A stretch of 64,000 nt of DNA from Salinibacterium sp. dk2585 (lineage in GTDB: Bacteria; Actinomycetota; Actinomycetes; Actinomycetales; Microbacteriaceae). A program made the translations under genes and the position numbers. Shown here piece after piece: positions 46,775 to 57,044 of this stretch; the first letter of the stretch is position 1, and each line of letters starts with the position of its first letter. The notes under the pieces were generated by a model that saw only the letters and a program-made list of their open reading frames with translations, was not told where the DNA came from and did no database searches. Location of the stretch: assembly GCF_008001035.1 (NCBI RefSeq), contig NZ_CP042856.1, positions 992,001 to 1,056,000 on the forward strand. Direction: 5' to 3'.

Positions 46775-47749
46775 GTGAGTGCAGGTGACGGTTCGTCCAC
46801 TGTGGCGGGCGTACGCAGCATCCTTGTCGTCTCCCACACGGGTCGCTCGGAGTCGCTCGCGGCGGCGGCCCAGGTCTGTCGCGAATTGCTCGACGGCGGG
46901 GTCGCTGCGGTCACGACGCGAGAGGAACGCCTGGACCTCATCAAGCATGACCCCGCGCTCGAGACGATTCGCGTCTTGGGCGAGGACGTCTCGATCGACA
47001 TGCTCGAGCTCGGCATCGTGCTGGGCGGCGACGGCACGATCCTTCGCGCGGCGGAACTGCTGCGAGGCTGTTCGGCTCCCATCCTCGGCGTGAACCTGGG
47101 GCACGTGGGCTTCCTCGCTGAAAGCGAGCGCGACGACCTCGCCGAGACGGTGCGTCGAGCCCTCAACCGCGACTACCTCGTGGAGCAGCGCATGACGCTC
47201 GAGGTGCGGGTCAAGGTTGGCAACGCCGTCGCCTACGAGACCTGGGCGCTCAATGAGGCGACGGTCGAGAAGGCAAGCCGCGAACGGATGCTCGAGGTCG
47301 TCATCGAGGTCGACCGGCGGCCACTCTCGTCGTTCGGCTGCGATGGCGTCGTGATGTCGACCCCGACCGGGTCGACGGCGTATTCCTTCTCCGCGGGCGG
47401 GCCTGTCGTCTGGCCCGCCGTGGATGCGCTCCTGCTCGTGCCGCTGAGTGCCCACGCCCTCTTCGCGCGCCCCCTGGTCGTGGGCCCGGATTCGGTGCTC
47501 GCCGTCGAGGTGCTCGACCGCACGCAGGGCAATGGGGTGCTGTGGTGTGACGGACGCCGCACGTGGGACCTGCCGCCCGGTGCGCGTGTCGTCGTGAGGC
47601 GATCCGAACTCCCGGTGCGTCTCGCCCGCCTGCACCAGGCCCCGTTCACCGACCGGCTCGTCAACAAGTTCCAGCTCCCGGTTGCTGGATGGCGGGGCCC
47701 GGAGAGCACGGCAACGCGCGAGGTCCCGATCCAGGCGGCACATGAGTGA
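46775..47749 (+). CDS. nadK: NAD kinase
   Basis: 324 residues; GTG behind AGGGAG with six bases between. Phosphorylates NAD to NADP. It has G-G-D-G-T-I-L-R-A near 85, G-V-N-L-G-H-V-G-F-L-A-E near 107, the catalytic L-N-E-A-T-V-E-K, and S-T-P-T-G-S-T-A-Y-S-F-S-A-G-G-P near 195. The C-terminal R-S-E-L-P-V-R-L-A-R-L is typical. Conserved order tlyA-nadK-recN of actinobacteria. Confidence 0.95.
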   Translation: MSAGDGSSTVAGVRSILVVSHTGRSESLAAAAQVCRELLDGGVAAVTTREERLDLIKHDPALETIRVLGEDVSIDMLELGIVLGGDGTILRAAELLRGCSAPILGVNLGHVGFLAESERDDLAETVRRALNRDYLVEQRMTLEVRVKVGNAVAYETWALNEATVEKASRERMLEVVIEVDRRPLSSFGCDGVVMSTPTGSTAYSFSAGGPVVWPAVDALLLVPLSAHALFARPLVVGPDSVLAVEVLDRTQGNGVLWCDGRRTWDLPPGARVVVRRSELPVRLARLHQAPFTDRLVNKFQLPVAGWRGPESTATREVPIQAAHE

Positions 47750-47776
47750 CTCGGCAGTACGTGGGGAGGGCGTGAG

Positions 47777-49477
47777 GTGATCGAGGAGATCCAAATCCGC
47801 AATCTCGGAGTCATCGGAGAGGCGAGCTTGCCGCTCGGGCCGGGGTTCACTGCGCTCACGGGCGAGACGGGCGCGGGCAAGACCATGGTCGTCACGGCGC
47901 TCGGGCTCCTGCTGGGCGCCCGTGCCGACAGCGGCGTCGTGCGCAAGGGCAACCCGGCAGCCTCGGTGGAGGGCCGGTGGCTCATCGACGAGCGCAGCCC
48001 GGTGACCGAGCGAGTTGCGGATGCCGGCGGCGAGGTCGATCCCATCGGCGGCAGTCGTGCCGAGTTGATCCTGAACCGCAGCGTCACCGCGGAGGGACGC
48101 AGCCGGGCTGTTGTCGGGGGGCGCTCGGCTCCCGTCGGCGTGCTCGCAGACCTGGGGAGCCAGCTCGTTGTCGTGCACGGCCAGTCCGAGCAGTTGCGCC
48201 TCAAGTCGTCCACTGCCCAGCGCGAGGCACTCGACCGTTTCGCGGGCGAGGAGCTCGCGACCGTCCTTGCGGAATACCAGTCGGCGTACCGCGAGTGGCA
48301 GGACAGCCAGGGCGAGCTCGATGTGCTCGTGGCCGAGCGCGACCGTCGCGCGCGCGAGGCCGAGGAGCTGCGTGGAGCGCTCGACGAGATCGAGGCGGTC
48401 GCGCCGCTGCCCGATGAGGACACGCAACTGGATGAACGCATCGAGCGCCTTGGGAACCTCGAAGACCTGCGCCTCGCCGCCGAGTCGGCCCGGGTGCTCC
48501 TGGCCGGCGACCTCGATGAGACCCCTGCAGCCGCGACGCTCCTCGATGCCGCGCGCCGACAGCTTGAGCGGGTGTCGGCCCACGATGCCTCGCTCGCCTC
48601 CATCGCCGAATCCGTGACGAGCGCATCGTTCGTGGTTGCCGACCTCGGCTCACAGTTGGCGAGCTATCTCGGCGGGCTCGACGCCGAGGCTGCGACGGAA
48701 CTCGAGCGACTCCAGGAGCGCCGGGCGGAACTTGCGACGCTCACGCGAAAGTATGGGCCGACCCTGACTGACGTCATCGCCTTCGTCGACGAGGGCAGCG
48801 CACGACTCCTCGAACTCGACAGTGACAGCGATCGCATCAGCGAGCTCTCGGCATCCGTGGAGCGCAACAGGGAGCGAATCGGGGCGCTCGCATCCCAGCT
48901 GCACAACATCCGTGCCGCCGCGGGAGGCAGGCTCGGCGAGGAGGTCAGCGCCGAACTGAGCGCGCTCGCGATGCCCGACGCGACCCTCGCGGTCGAGGTC
49001 ACGGAGCGGGCGGAGTACGGGCTGAGCGGCAAGGACCAGGTCGCCCTGCTGCTGCAGCCACACCCCGGTGCGGAACCGCGTCCGCTCGGCCGGGGCGCAT
49101 CCGGGGGAGAGCTCTCGCGGGTCATGCTCGCGATCGAGGTCGTGCTGGCGGGAAGCGATCCCGTGCCGACCTTCGTCTTCGATGAAGTCGACGCGGGCGT
49201 CGGCGGTGCCGCGGCGATCGAGATCGGTCGGCGACTCGCCCGACTCGCAGAGCGTTCGCAGGTCATCGTCGTCACCCATCTGGCCCAGGTGGCGGCATTC
49301 GCGAGCAACCATCTCTCGGTCGTGAAAGACAGCGACGGCTCCGTGACCGCAAGCAGCGTGCGCCAGCTGACGGGCGAGGAGCGCACTGCCGAGATGGCGC
49401 GACTGCTCTCAGGCCTGCCCGACTCCTCGAGCGGCCTCGAACACGCGCGCGAACTGCTGGAGCTCGCCGCCGAATAA
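47777..49477 (+). CDS. recN: DNA repair protein RecN
   Basis: 566 residues, GTG start behind GTGAGG. SMC-like ATPase of double-strand break repair. Walker A G-E-T-G-A-G-K-T is at 32-39, a long coiled coil runs from about 155 to 370, the signature A-S-G-G-E-L-S-R follows, and Walker B is [13 protein letters not shown]-terminal V-T-H-L-A-Q-V-A is the switch His. I see no clear LexA box in the short space before it. Confidence 0.95.
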   Translation: MIEEIQIRNLGVIGEASLPLGPGFTALTGETGAGKTMVVTALGLLLGARADSGVVRKGNPAASVEGRWLIDERSPVTERVADAGGEVDPIGGSRAELILNRSVTAEGRSRAVVGGRSAPVGVLADLGSQLVVVHGQSEQLRLKSSTAQREALDRFAGEELATVLAEYQSAYREWQDSQGELDVLVAERDRRAREAEELRGALDEIEAVAPLPDEDTQLDERIERLGNLEDLRLAAESARVLLAGDLDETPAAATLLDAARRQLERVSAHDASLASIAESVTSASFVVADLGSQLASYLGGLDAEAATELERLQERRAELATLTRKYGPTLTDVIAFVDEGSARLLELDSDSDRISELSASVERNRERIGALASQLHNIRAAAGGRLGEEVSAELSALAMPDATLAVEVTERAEYGLSGKDQVALLLQPHPGAEPRPLGRGASGGELSRVMLAIEVVLAGSDPVPTFVFDEVDAGVGGAAAIEIGRRLARLAERSQVIVVTHLAQVAAFASNHLSVVKDSDGSVTASSVRQLTGEERTAEMARLLSGLPDSSSGLEHARELLELAAE

Positions 49478-49492
49478 CACAGGTGCCGGTGA

Positions 49493-49498
49493 TAGGCT
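49493..49498 (+). promoter_or_regulatory. -10 hexamer of pyrG (leaderless)
   Basis: TAGGCT ends eight bases before the GTG at 49507. Confidence 0.45.
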
Positions 49499-49506
49499 GC
49501 AAACCC

Positions 49507-51213
49507 GTGGTGGACAATTCGAACGCGGGCACAACCAAGCACATCTTCGTCACCGGGGGTGTCGTCTCCTCCCTGGGCAAGGGCCTCACGGCGGCCAGCC
49601 TGGGCAACCTCCTGACGGCCCGCGGTCTGCGCGTCGTCATGCAGAAGCTCGATCCCTATCTCAACGTGGATCCGGGCACCATGAACCCCTTCCAGCACGG
49701 TGAAGTCTTCGTGACGGATGACGGCGCCGAGACTGACCTCGACATCGGGCACTACGAGCGCTTCCTCGACATCAACCTCGACCAGGCGGCCAACGTCACG
49801 ACGGGCCAGATCTACTCGACCGTGATCGCGCGCGAGCGCCGCGGTGAGTACCTCGGTGACACCGTGCAGGTCATCCCGCACATCACCGACGAGATCAAGC
49901 GCCGGATGCGCCTGCAGGCGCAGGAGCCGGCCGACGGCAGCCCCCGCCCCGACGTCATCATCACCGAGATCGGCGGAACGGTCGGCGATATCGAGTCGCA
50001 GCCCTTCATCGAGGCGGCCCGCCAGGTGCGTCACGAGCTCGGCCGGGGCAACTGCTTCTTCGTACACGTGTCGCTCGTTCCCTACCTCAGCGCGGCGGGC
50101 GAGCAGAAGACCAAGCCGACGCAGCACTCGGTCGCGGCCCTGCGCTCGATCGGTATCCAGCCGGATGCCATCGTGCTGCGTTCCGACCGACCCGTCGCCG
50201 ACAGCATGAACCGCAAGATCGCCCTCATGTGTGACGTCGACCCGGAGGCGGTCGTCAACTGCCCCGACGCATCCAGCATCTATGACATCCCGAGCACACT
50301 GCACGACCAGGGCCTCGACGCGTACATCATCGACCACCTCGGCCTCGACGCGAGCGACGTCGACTGGACCGGCTGGCAGGGCCTGCTCGATGTCGTGCAC
50401 AACCCGAAGCACGAGGTGACGATCGGGCTCGTCGGCAAATACATCGACCTTCCCGACGCCTACCTCTCCGTCACCGAGGCGCTCAAGGCCGGTGGCTTCG
50501 CGAATGACACGCGCGTGCGTCTTGAGTGGGTGCCGTCCGACGAGTGCGAGACGCCCGAAGGTGCCTCGCGCATGCTCGCGCACCTCGACGGCATCTGCGT
50601 CCCTGGCGGCTTCGGCATCCGTGGCATCGAGGGCAAACTCGGCGCCCTGCGCTTCGCGCGGGAGAACGGCATCCCGACCCTCGGGCTGTGCCTCGGCCTG
50701 CAGTGCATGGTGATCGAGTACGCGAGGGATGTCGCGGGCCTCGCCGGTGCCTCGTCGACCGAGTTCGACCCGGGCACGCCCGTGCCGGTCATCGCGACCA
50801 TGGCTGAGCAGGTCGACATCATCGCCGGCGGCGACCTGGGTGGCACCATGCGCCTCGGTCTCTACGAGGCGGACCTCGCCGAGGGCTCGCTTGTCTCGGA
50901 GCTCTACGGCGGCCCGAGCGCGTCCGAGCGTCACCGTCACCGCTACGAGGTCAACAATGCCTACCGCGAGCAGATCGCGGACGCGGGCCTGTGGTTCTCG
51001 GGCACCTCGCCCGACGGCACGCTCGTCGAGTATGTCGAGCTGCCGCGCGACGTGCACCCGTTCTACGTGGGTACGCAGGCGCACCCGGAACTGCGCTCGC
51101 GGCCCAACAACGCGCATCCGCTCTTCTCCGGTCTCGTCGCGGCAGCGCTCGACCGCCAGCGCGCGAGCCGCCTCTTCGAGGTCAGCGAAGCAGCCGAGAC
51201 GACCGCGGTCTGA
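49507..51213 (+). CDS. pyrG: CTP synthase
   Basis: 568 residues from the GTG at 49507 (another GTG follows directly; one at 49483 lies upstream of the -10 element and is less likely). Makes CTP from UTP, glutamine and ATP. The amidoligase domain has [25 protein letters not shown] and [11 protein letters not shown]. The glutaminase domain has P-G-G-F-G-I-R-G, the nucleophile in G-L-C-L-G-L-Q, and H-P-E near the C-terminus. Normal length for the family. Starts three bases ahead of a nudix gene. Confidence 0.96.
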   Translation: MVDNSNAGTTKHIFVTGGVVSSLGKGLTAASLGNLLTARGLRVVMQKLDPYLNVDPGTMNPFQHGEVFVTDDGAETDLDIGHYERFLDINLDQAANVTTGQIYSTVIARERRGEYLGDTVQVIPHITDEIKRRMRLQAQEPADGSPRPDVIITEIGGTVGDIESQPFIEAARQVRHELGRGNCFFVHVSLVPYLSAAGEQKTKPTQHSVAALRSIGIQPDAIVLRSDRPVADSMNRKIALMCDVDPEAVVNCPDASSIYDIPSTLHDQGLDAYIIDHLGLDASDVDWTGWQGLLDVVHNPKHEVTIGLVGKYIDLPDAYLSVTEALKAGGFANDTRVRLEWVPSDECETPEGASRMLAHLDGICVPGGFGIRGIEGKLGALRFARENGIPTLGLCLGLQCMVIEYARDVAGLAGASSTEFDPGTPVPVIATMAEQVDIIAGGDLGGTMRLGLYEADLAEGSLVSELYGGPSASERHRHRYEVNNAYREQIADAGLWFSGTSPDGTLVEYVELPRDVHPFYVGTQAHPELRSRPNNAHPLFSGLVAAALDRQRASRLFEVSEAAETTAV

Positions 51214-51216
51214 GCG

Positions 51217-51795
51217 ATGAGCGCTGAGCGGGGGAGTGACGAGCTGCTTGCGGATGAGTCCGCCCCGCAGACGATCCTCGCCTCCGACGTCGTGTTCGAG
51301 GGTGCCGTCTGGGACGTGCGTCGCGACCGTTTCGCCTATGGCGAGGGCGAGATCGTGCGCGAGTATGTGGCGCACACGGGAGCCGTCGCCGTGCTTGCCC
51401 TCGACGAGCATGAGCGGATGCTCCTGATCAAGCAGTATCGCCACCCCATCGCGACTCGCGACTGGGAGCTCCCTGCCGGCCTGCTCGACCAGGAGGGTGA
51501 GGACCCGCTCGAGGCGGCCAAGCGCGAACTCGAGGAGGAGGTCGACCTCTCGGCGCGCGAGTGGAGCCCGCTGCTCGAGTTCTTCACGTCACCGGGCGGG
51601 AGCGACGAGCTCCTGCGCGTGTACCTCGCGCGCGGACTCGAGACGGTCACGCACGACTTCGAGCGCGGCGACGAAGAGGCCGACATGGAGCTTCGCTGGG
51701 TCGCGATCGACGAGGTGTTGGACGCGATCCGCGCGGGGCGCGTGCGCAACGGCATCCTCGTCGCGGCCACCCTGGCGCTCGCCGCAGGACGGTAG
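51217..51795 (+). CDS. Nudix hydrolase, ADP-ribose pyrophosphatase type
   Basis: 192 residues, three bases behind pyrG. Nudix box: G-L-L-D-Q-E-G-E-D-P-L-E-A-A-K-R-E-L-E-E-E-V (about 88-109). The preceding Q-Y-R-H-P and W-E-L-P-A-G are marks of ADP-ribose/ADP-sugar pyrophosphatases, and S-P-G-G-S-D-E completes the pattern (S-P-G-x-x-x-E). It probably hydrolyses ADP-ribose. It is a regular neighbour of pyrG and xerD in actinobacteria. Confidence 0.92.
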   Translation: MSAERGSDELLADESAPQTILASDVVFEGAVWDVRRDRFAYGEGEIVREYVAHTGAVAVLALDEHERMLLIKQYRHPIATRDWELPAGLLDQEGEDPLEAAKRELEEEVDLSAREWSPLLEFFTSPGGSDELLRVYLARGLETVTHDFERGDEEADMELRWVAIDEVLDAIRAGRVRNGILVAATLALAAGR

Positions 51796-51799
51796 TGCC

Positions 51800-52711
51800 G
51801 TGACGGGCGAGGCACTGCCGGTGCTCGTCGACCGGTACCTGCGGCACCTCGGCATCGAGCGCGGGCGCGCGGCGAACACGCTCGCGGCGTATGGGCGCGA
51901 TCTGGGGCGGTATCTCGAGTTCCTTGAGGCACGCGGCATCCGCTCGGTCGACGCCGTGTCTGGCACGGATGTCGCCGCGTTGACGCAGGAGCTTGCCGCG
52001 GGGGAGGGCAAGAGCGCCTCGTCGGTGGCGCGGGTGCTGTCTTCGGTGCGCGGCTTCCACCGCTTCTGCCTCGATGAGGGGTATGCGGCGACGGATGCCG
52101 CGGCCGAACAGAAGCCGCCGAAGCTCGCGCTGCGCCTGCCGAAGGCGATCGCGCTCGACCAGGTGGAGGCGATCCTGGCAGCGGCCTCGGGTGACGACCC
52201 CGTGTCGCTGCGCGATCGCGCCCTCCTCGAACTGCTCTACGCGACGGGCGCGCGCGTCTCGGAGGCCGTGGGGCTCAACGTCGACGACGTGATGGGTGAG
52301 GGGGACGTCGTGCGCCTGCTCGGCAAGGGCGGCAAGCAGCGCATCGTTCCGCTTGGCTCGTATGCTCGGGAGGCGATCGACGCGTACCTCGTGCGCGCGC
52401 GGCCCGGGATGTCGGCGAAGGGCAGGGCGACCCCCGCGCTGTTCCTCGGGGTGCGCGGTGCCAGGGTCTCGAGGCAGAACGCGTGGCTGATCATCCGCGC
52501 GCGGGCCGAGCAGGCCGGCATCGAGGGCGAGGTCTCCCCACACAGCCTGCGGCACTCCTTCGCGACGCACCTGCTCGAGGGCGGGGCGGACGTGCGCGTC
52601 GTGCAGGAGTTGCTCGGCCACGCCTCTGTCGCCACGACGCAGCTCTACACGCTCGTGACGGCGGACACGCTCCGCGACATGTACACGACGGCGCACCCTC
52701 GCGCGCGGTGA
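51800..52711 (+). CDS. xerD: Tyrosine recombinase XerD
   Basis: 303 residues; GTG at 51800. Resolves chromosome dimers at dif together with XerC. The N-terminal core-binding domain is followed by the catalytic set: Arg in A-T-G-A-R-V-S-E-A, Lys in G-K-G-G-K-Q-R, H-S-L-R-H-S-F-A-T-H, H in L-L-G-H-A-S, and the nucleophile Tyr in T-T-Q-L-Y. The open frame upstream is the nudix gene in another frame. Its neighbours parA, scpA and scpB also act in chromosome segregation. Confidence 0.94.
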   Translation: MTGEALPVLVDRYLRHLGIERGRAANTLAAYGRDLGRYLEFLEARGIRSVDAVSGTDVAALTQELAAGEGKSASSVARVLSSVRGFHRFCLDEGYAATDAAAEQKPPKLALRLPKAIALDQVEAILAAASGDDPVSLRDRALLELLYATGARVSEAVGLNVDDVMGEGDVVRLLGKGGKQRIVPLGSYAREAIDAYLVRARPGMSAKGRATPALFLGVRGARVSRQNAWLIIRARAEQAGIEGEVSPHSLRHSFATHLLEGGADVRVVQELLGHASVATTQLYTLVTADTLRDMYTTAHPRAR

Positions 52712-52794
52712 CGGCGCGTGAACCTTCAAGCACGGGTCGAGGTGACCTGCTCGCCGCCCACGCGTTGCGTCGGGGCCGCGGCTGACCTCCTCGA

Positions 52795-52800
52795 TAGAAT
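52795..52800 (+). promoter_or_regulatory. -10 hexamer of parA (leaderless)
   Basis: TAGAAT ends six bases before the TTG at 52807. Confidence 0.55.
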
Positions 52801-52806
52801 CAGGGC

Positions 52807-53757
52807 TTGCAGCCCGAGTATCCAATCGGGCCTGCGCTCACTGTGAGGATGAAGCGGATGGCGAGATCACGGGACATGTCGGCGGAACTCGACGGGGTCG
52901 ACGTGCAGGCAGTGTCGCCCAAGCTGGGCCCCACGGGCCGGCCGGCACGCACCTTCGGCGAGCCTGAACCGCTGGGCTCGCACGGCCCTGCCCGCATCAT
53001 CGCCCTCTGCAACCAGAAGGGCGGCGTCGGCAAGACGACGACGACCATCAGTGTCGGGGCGGCGCTCGCCGACTACGGCCGCCGCGTGCTCGCGATCGAC
53101 TTCGACCCGCAGGGTGCGCTGTCGGCGGGCCTTGGCGTGCAGACGCACGACGTGCCCAACATCTACGACCTACTGCTCGGCACGCTGAAGGACCCCCACG
53201 AGGCAATCCAGCACACGGCGACGCCGGGCCTCGACGTGATCCCGGCGAACATCGACCTCTCGGCGGCGGAGGTGCACCTCGTCAACGAGGTCGCGCGCGA
53301 GCAGATCCTCGCCGGCGTGCTGCGCAAGGTGAAGGACGAGTACGACGTCATCCTGATCGACTGCCAGCCCTCGCTCGGCCTGCTGACCGTCAACGCGCTC
53401 ACGGCGAGCCACGGCGTGCTCATTCCCCTCGAGTGCGAGTTCTTCGCCCTCCGCGGTGTCGCGCTGCTCATCGAGACGATCGAGAAGGTCAAGGACCGGC
53501 TGAACCCCGCCATCCAGCTCGACGGCATTCTCGCCACGATGTATGACTCGCGCACGCTGCACTCGCGTGAGGTGCTCGAGCGAGTCGTGGAGACCTTCGG
53601 CGACAAGGTGTTCGAGACCGTCATCGGCCGCACGATCAAGTTCCCCGATGCATCCGTCGCCGCGGCGCCCATCACGCAGTTCGCCCCCGAACACGCGGCC
53701 GCCGAGGCCTACCGGCAGCTCGCGAGAGAGCTCGTATTCCGCGGTGCGGTCGCTTGA
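52807..53757 (+). CDS. ParA/Soj-family ATPase
   Basis: 316 residues from the TTG at 52807. The first 60 residues are non-conserved (an ATG in M-A-R-S-R-D-M-S at 52858 would give a shorter form). Deviant Walker A N-Q-K-G-G-V-G-K-T-T-T is followed by D-F-D-P-Q-G and L-I-D-C-Q-P-S-L-G. A ParA-type dynamic DNA-binding ATPase. No parB lies next to it; instead scpA and scpB follow directly, a conserved actinobacterial order in which this ParA-like protein may work with condensin. The housekeeping parAB genes are normally near the replication origin. Confidence 0.9.
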   Translation: MQPEYPIGPALTVRMKRMARSRDMSAELDGVDVQAVSPKLGPTGRPARTFGEPEPLGSHGPARIIALCNQKGGVGKTTTTISVGAALADYGRRVLAIDFDPQGALSAGLGVQTHDVPNIYDLLLGTLKDPHEAIQHTATPGLDVIPANIDLSAAEVHLVNEVAREQILAGVLRKVKDEYDVILIDCQPSLGLLTVNALTASHGVLIPLECEFFALRGVALLIETIEKVKDRLNPAIQLDGILATMYDSRTLHSREVLERVVETFGDKVFETVIGRTIKFPDASVAAAPITQFAPEHAAAEAYRQLARELVFRGAVA

Positions 53758-53761
53758 CGCC

Positions 53762-54586
53762 GTGACGGTGACTGAGGGGGCGGATGCCGCAGGCGGTGCC
53801 GGTTCCGCCGGTTTCACCGTCACCGTGGGTGACTTCGACGGGCCGTTCGACCTGCTGCTGACGCTGATCGGCAAGCATGAGCTCGACATCACGGAGGTCT
53901 CGTTGAGCCTCGTGACATCCGAGTTCATCGCCTACCTGCGCACACTTGACACGCAGGACGAACTCAACGAGGCGAGTGAGTTCCTTGTCGTAGCCGCGAC
54001 GCTGCTCGACCTGAAGGTGGCGGGGCTGCTGCCGCAGGGGGAGCTCGTCGACGCGGAGGATGTCGCGCTGCTGGAGGCCCGCGACCTGCTGTTCGCCCGC
54101 CTGCTGCAGTACCGCGCCTTCAAGGAGGCGTCGGCGTGGTTCGACGAGCGGCTCACGGCCGAGTCGGGTCGCACGGTGCGCTCGGTGCGACTGGAGGAGA
54201 AGTTCCGCGCCTCGACACCCGAGCTCGTGTGGACGCTCTCGCCCGATGACTTCGCGGCGCTCGCGGCCGTGGCACTCGCGCCCAAGGAACTGCCGACCGT
54301 GGGGCTCGACCACCTGCACGCGCCGCTCGTGAGCATCCGGGAGCAGGCGGCGACGGTCGTTGCGCTGCTGCGTCGCGGCGAGCCCATGACGTTCCGCCAG
54401 CTCATCGCGGGTGCGGAGCAGAAGGGCGTCATCATCGCGCGCTTCCTCGCCGTGCTCGAGCTCTACCGCAGCGCCGCGATCTCCTTCGAGCAGATCGAGC
54501 CGCTCGGCGAACTGACCGTGCAGTGGACAGCGGAACACTGGTCCGACGAGAACCTCGCCAACCTGGGGGCTGACTATGGCAACTGA
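53762..54586 (+). CDS. scpA: Segregation and condensation protein A
   Basis: 274 residues; GTG at 53762, four bases after the ParA stop. Kleisin subunit that bridges the SMC heads. The conserved V-x-x-x-x-F-D-G-P-F-D-L-L-L-x-L-I near residue 25-40 is the N-terminal SMC-binding part, then D-I-T-E-V-S-L, and the C-terminal winged helix follows (R-R-G-E-P-M-T-F-R-Q-L). The end overlaps scpB by 11 bases. Confidence 0.93.
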   Translation: MTVTEGADAAGGAGSAGFTVTVGDFDGPFDLLLTLIGKHELDITEVSLSLVTSEFIAYLRTLDTQDELNEASEFLVVAATLLDLKVAGLLPQGELVDAEDVALLEARDLLFARLLQYRAFKEASAWFDERLTAESGRTVRSVRLEEKFRASTPELVWTLSPDDFAALAAVALAPKELPTVGLDHLHAPLVSIREQAATVVALLRRGEPMTFRQLIAGAEQKGVIIARFLAVLELYRSAAISFEQIEPLGELTVQWTAEHWSDENLANLGADYGN

Positions 54587-55196
54587 TGAGAGCACCGCGA
54601 CGATCGAGGCCGAAGCGGATGTCGCGGCTCCTGCGCCGCCGACCGCCGAGGAACTTCGCGCTCGCCTTGAGGCGATCCTCATGGTCGTCGATGAGCCGCA
54701 GGGGATCGTGACGCTCGCGACGGCGCTCGGGGCACCCGTCAAGGCGGTGCGCGCCGCGATCGACGCGCTCGTCGCGGACTACGACGGCGAGGCGGCGTCG
54801 CCCCGTCGTGGCTTCGAGCTGCGCGAGGTCGGCGGCGGGTGGCGCATCTACGTGCGCGAGGAGCACGACGCGATCGTCAAGGACTTCGTGCTGACGCAGA
54901 ACCCGAGCCGGCTCTCGCAGGCCGCCCTTGAGACGCTCGCGGTGATCGCCTACAAGCAGCCGATCACGCGCGGCGCGATCGCATCGATCCGCGCCGTCAA
55001 CGTCGATTCCGTCGTGCGCACGCTGCTGGGCCGCGGGCTCATCACCGAGGCGTTCACGGATGCCGAGACGGGCGCGATTCACTACGCCACGACCGACCTG
55101 CTGCTGGTGCAGCTCGGCATCAACTCCCTCAACGAGTTGCCGCCGATCTCGCCCCTGCTCGCTGACGGATCGGAGGGTTTCGATGACGTTCGCTGA
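54576..55196 (+). CDS. scpB: Segregation and condensation protein B
   Basis: 206 residues. Two winged-helix domains; the first 25 residues are Ala/Glu-rich and variable. Marks include L-E-A-I-L-M-V-V-D-E-P, G-G-G-W-R-I-Y, L-S-Q-A-A-L-E-T-L-A-V-I-A-Y-K-Q-P-I-T-R and I-R-A-V-N-V-D-S-V-V-R-T-L-L-G-R-G-L-I. It binds ScpA and regulates the SMC complex; smc is at 27 kb in this window. Overlaps scpA at its start and the pseudouridine synthase gene by 14 bases at its end. Confidence 0.94.
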   Translation: MATDESTATIEAEADVAAPAPPTAEELRARLEAILMVVDEPQGIVTLATALGAPVKAVRAAIDALVADYDGEAASPRRGFELREVGGGWRIYVREEHDAIVKDFVLTQNPSRLSQAALETLAVIAYKQPITRGAIASIRAVNVDSVVRTLLGRGLITEAFTDAETGAIHYATTDLLLVQLGINSLNELPPISPLLADGSEGFDDVR

Positions 55197-55950
55197 TTCC
55201 GAGCAGCCCGAGGGCGTGCGGCTGCAGAAGCTCATGGCCGCCGCGGGCGTTGCCTCGCGCCGCGTCTCGGAGAATCTCATCGCCGCGGGCCGTGTCGAGG
55301 TCAACGGCGAGGTCGTGACCGAGCTCGGTCGTCGAGTCATGCCCGAGGACCAGGTGTCGGTCGATGGCGTCGCCATCCAGCTCGACACCTCGCGGCGCTA
55401 CGTCATGCTCAACAAGCCGGTCGGCATCGTCAGCTCGCTGCAGGATGAGCGCGGGCGTCCCGATCTCAGTCGCTTCGTCTCCCAGTACGAGGAACGGCTC
55501 TTCAACGTCGGCAGGCTCGACGCGCAGACCTCCGGACTTCTGATCCTCACGAACGATGGCGAGATGGCGCATGTGCTCGCGCATCCGTCGTTCGGGGTCA
55601 TGAAGACCTACATCGCCAAGGTGCGCGGCAAGGTCAGCGCGCAGACCATCGCAAAGCTCACGACCGGTTTCGAGCTGGAGGACGGCTTCATCGCGGCCGA
55701 CAAGGCTCGACTCCTCACGAGCGGCAGCAATGCCGATGCGTCGATGGTCGAGATCACGCTGCACTCGGGCCGCAACCGCATCGTGCGACGGATGCTCGAT
55801 GAGGTCGGGCATCCCGTCATCGACCTGGTGCGTCGCCAGTTCGGCCCACTGCACCTGGGCACGCTCAAGGCGGGACAGATGCGCGAGCTGACGAAGGATG
55901 AGGTCGGCAAGCTGTTGACGATCGCGCGAGAGAACGGATCCACCCGGTGA
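55183..55950 (+). CDS. RsuA/RluB-family rRNA pseudouridine synthase
   Basis: 255 residues from the ATG at 55183, within the end of scpB. An S4 domain (R-L-Q-K-L-M-A-A-A-G-V-A-S-R-R) precedes the catalytic domain with N-K-P-V-G-I-V-S-S, the catalytic Asp in V-G-R-L-D-A-Q-T-S-G-L-L-I-L-T-N-D-G and R-N-R-I-V-R-R-M. By homology and by its place behind scpB it probably modifies 23S rRNA near position 2605 (RluB type). Confidence 0.92.
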   Translation: MTFADSEQPEGVRLQKLMAAAGVASRRVSENLIAAGRVEVNGEVVTELGRRVMPEDQVSVDGVAIQLDTSRRYVMLNKPVGIVSSLQDERGRPDLSRFVSQYEERLFNVGRLDAQTSGLLILTNDGEMAHVLAHPSFGVMKTYIAKVRGKVSAQTIAKLTTGFELEDGFIAADKARLLTSGSNADASMVEITLHSGRNRIVRRMLDEVGHPVIDLVRRQFGPLHLGTLKAGQMRELTKDEVGKLLTIARENGSTR

Positions 55951-57044
55951 ACGACTCGATCGCAAGGACGAAGGGTCCCGTCAGGGTCGTCGGCGCAGGA
56001 CTCCTCGGCGCGAGTGTCGGCCTCGGCCTGAGGGAGAAGGGCGTCGATGTCATCCTGCACGACGCCTCACCCACGACCCTCAGTCTGGCTGTCGACTACG
56101 GGGCGGGACGCCGTGCCGAGCCCACGGACTCGCCCGCGCTCGTCGTCGTCGCCGTGCCGCCTGACCTCGTGGCGGAGGTCGTCGCGCAGGAGCTGCAGGC
56201 GCATCCGAATGCCCTGGTGACGGATGTCGCGAGCGTCAAGATGGCGCCCCTCGCCGAGCTGAGCCTCGTCGGCGCCGACCTCTCGCGCTACATCGGTTCG
56301 CACCCCATGGCCGGCCGTGAGCGCGGCGGTGCCATCTCGGCGCGCGCCGATCTCTTCATCGGGCGCCCCTGGGTCATCGCGGCGAACGCCGGAATCCCGC
56401 CAGCACAGATCTCCGTCATCGAGCAGCTCGCGCTCGACCTCGGTGCTGTGCCCGTCGCGATGAGCGCGGAGGATCACGACCGTGCTGTCGCGCTCATCTC
56501 GCACGTGCCCCAGGCGGTGTCCACGCTCCTGGCCCGGCGCCTCGTCGATGCCGAGGACACGTCGCTCTCCCTCGCAGGGCAGGGCCTGCGTGACACGACG
56601 CGCATCGCCGCGAGTGCGCCCGAGCTGTGGGTGCAGATCATGGGGGCGAACTCGAAGTTCATCATCGAGATACTTCGTGACCTGCGTACCGACCTCGACG
56701 TGCTCATCCACTCCCTCTCCGACCAGGAGGCGTCTGGTGCCCGTCGCTCGCTCGCTCAGATCCTCGCCGGGGGCAATGCGGGAGTCGCGCGCCTCCCCGG
56801 CAAGCACGGCCAGGATCGCCGCTTCGCGCAGATCACGGTCAAGGTCGACGACCGCCCGGGCGAGCTCGCCCGGCTGCTGACCGAGATCGGCGAGGTCGGG
56901 GTCAACATGGAGGACCTGCGCCTCGAGCACTCGCCGGGGGCGCAGATCGGACTCGCGGAGATCGCCGTGCTTCCCGAGGTGGAGGAGCGGCTCGTGGCCG
57001 AGCTCGAGAAGCGCGGCTGGAAGATCGCGGGCGCGTACCGTTGA
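55947..57044 (+). CDS. tyrA: Prephenate dehydrogenase
   Basis: 365 residues, GTG start overlapping the previous stop (GTGA). Oxidises prephenate to 4-hydroxyphenylpyruvate in tyrosine synthesis. Rossmann motif [15 protein letters not shown] (active-site region), and H-V-P-Q-A-V in the dimerisation part. The last 75 residues ([19 protein letters not shown]) form an ACT domain, which suggests feedback control by tyrosine. Overlaps cmk by four bases. Confidence 0.93.
   Translation: MNDSIARTKGPVRVVGAGLLGASVGLGLREKGVDVILHDASPTTLSLAVDYGAGRRAEPTDSPALVVVAVPPDLVAEVVAQELQAHPNALVTDVASVKMAPLAELSLVGADLSRYIGSHPMAGRERGGAISARADLFIGRPWVIAANAGIPPAQISVIEQLALDLGAVPVAMSAEDHDRAVALISHVPQAVSTLLARRLVDAEDTSLSLAGQGLRDTTRIAASAPELWVQIMGANSKFIIEILRDLRTDLDVLIHSLSDQEASGARRSLAQILAGGNAGVARLPGKHGQDRRFAQITVKVDDRPGELARLLTEIGEVGVNMEDLRLEHSPGAQIGLAEIAVLPEVEERLVAELEKRGWKIAGAYR

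Noticed and set aside
48664-51444. A 926-codon open frame on the minus strand opposite recN and pyrG
   Set aside because: It is the mirror of two well-supported genes in high-GC DNA, where the antisense frame rarely meets a stop. Its translation has no recognisable motif.
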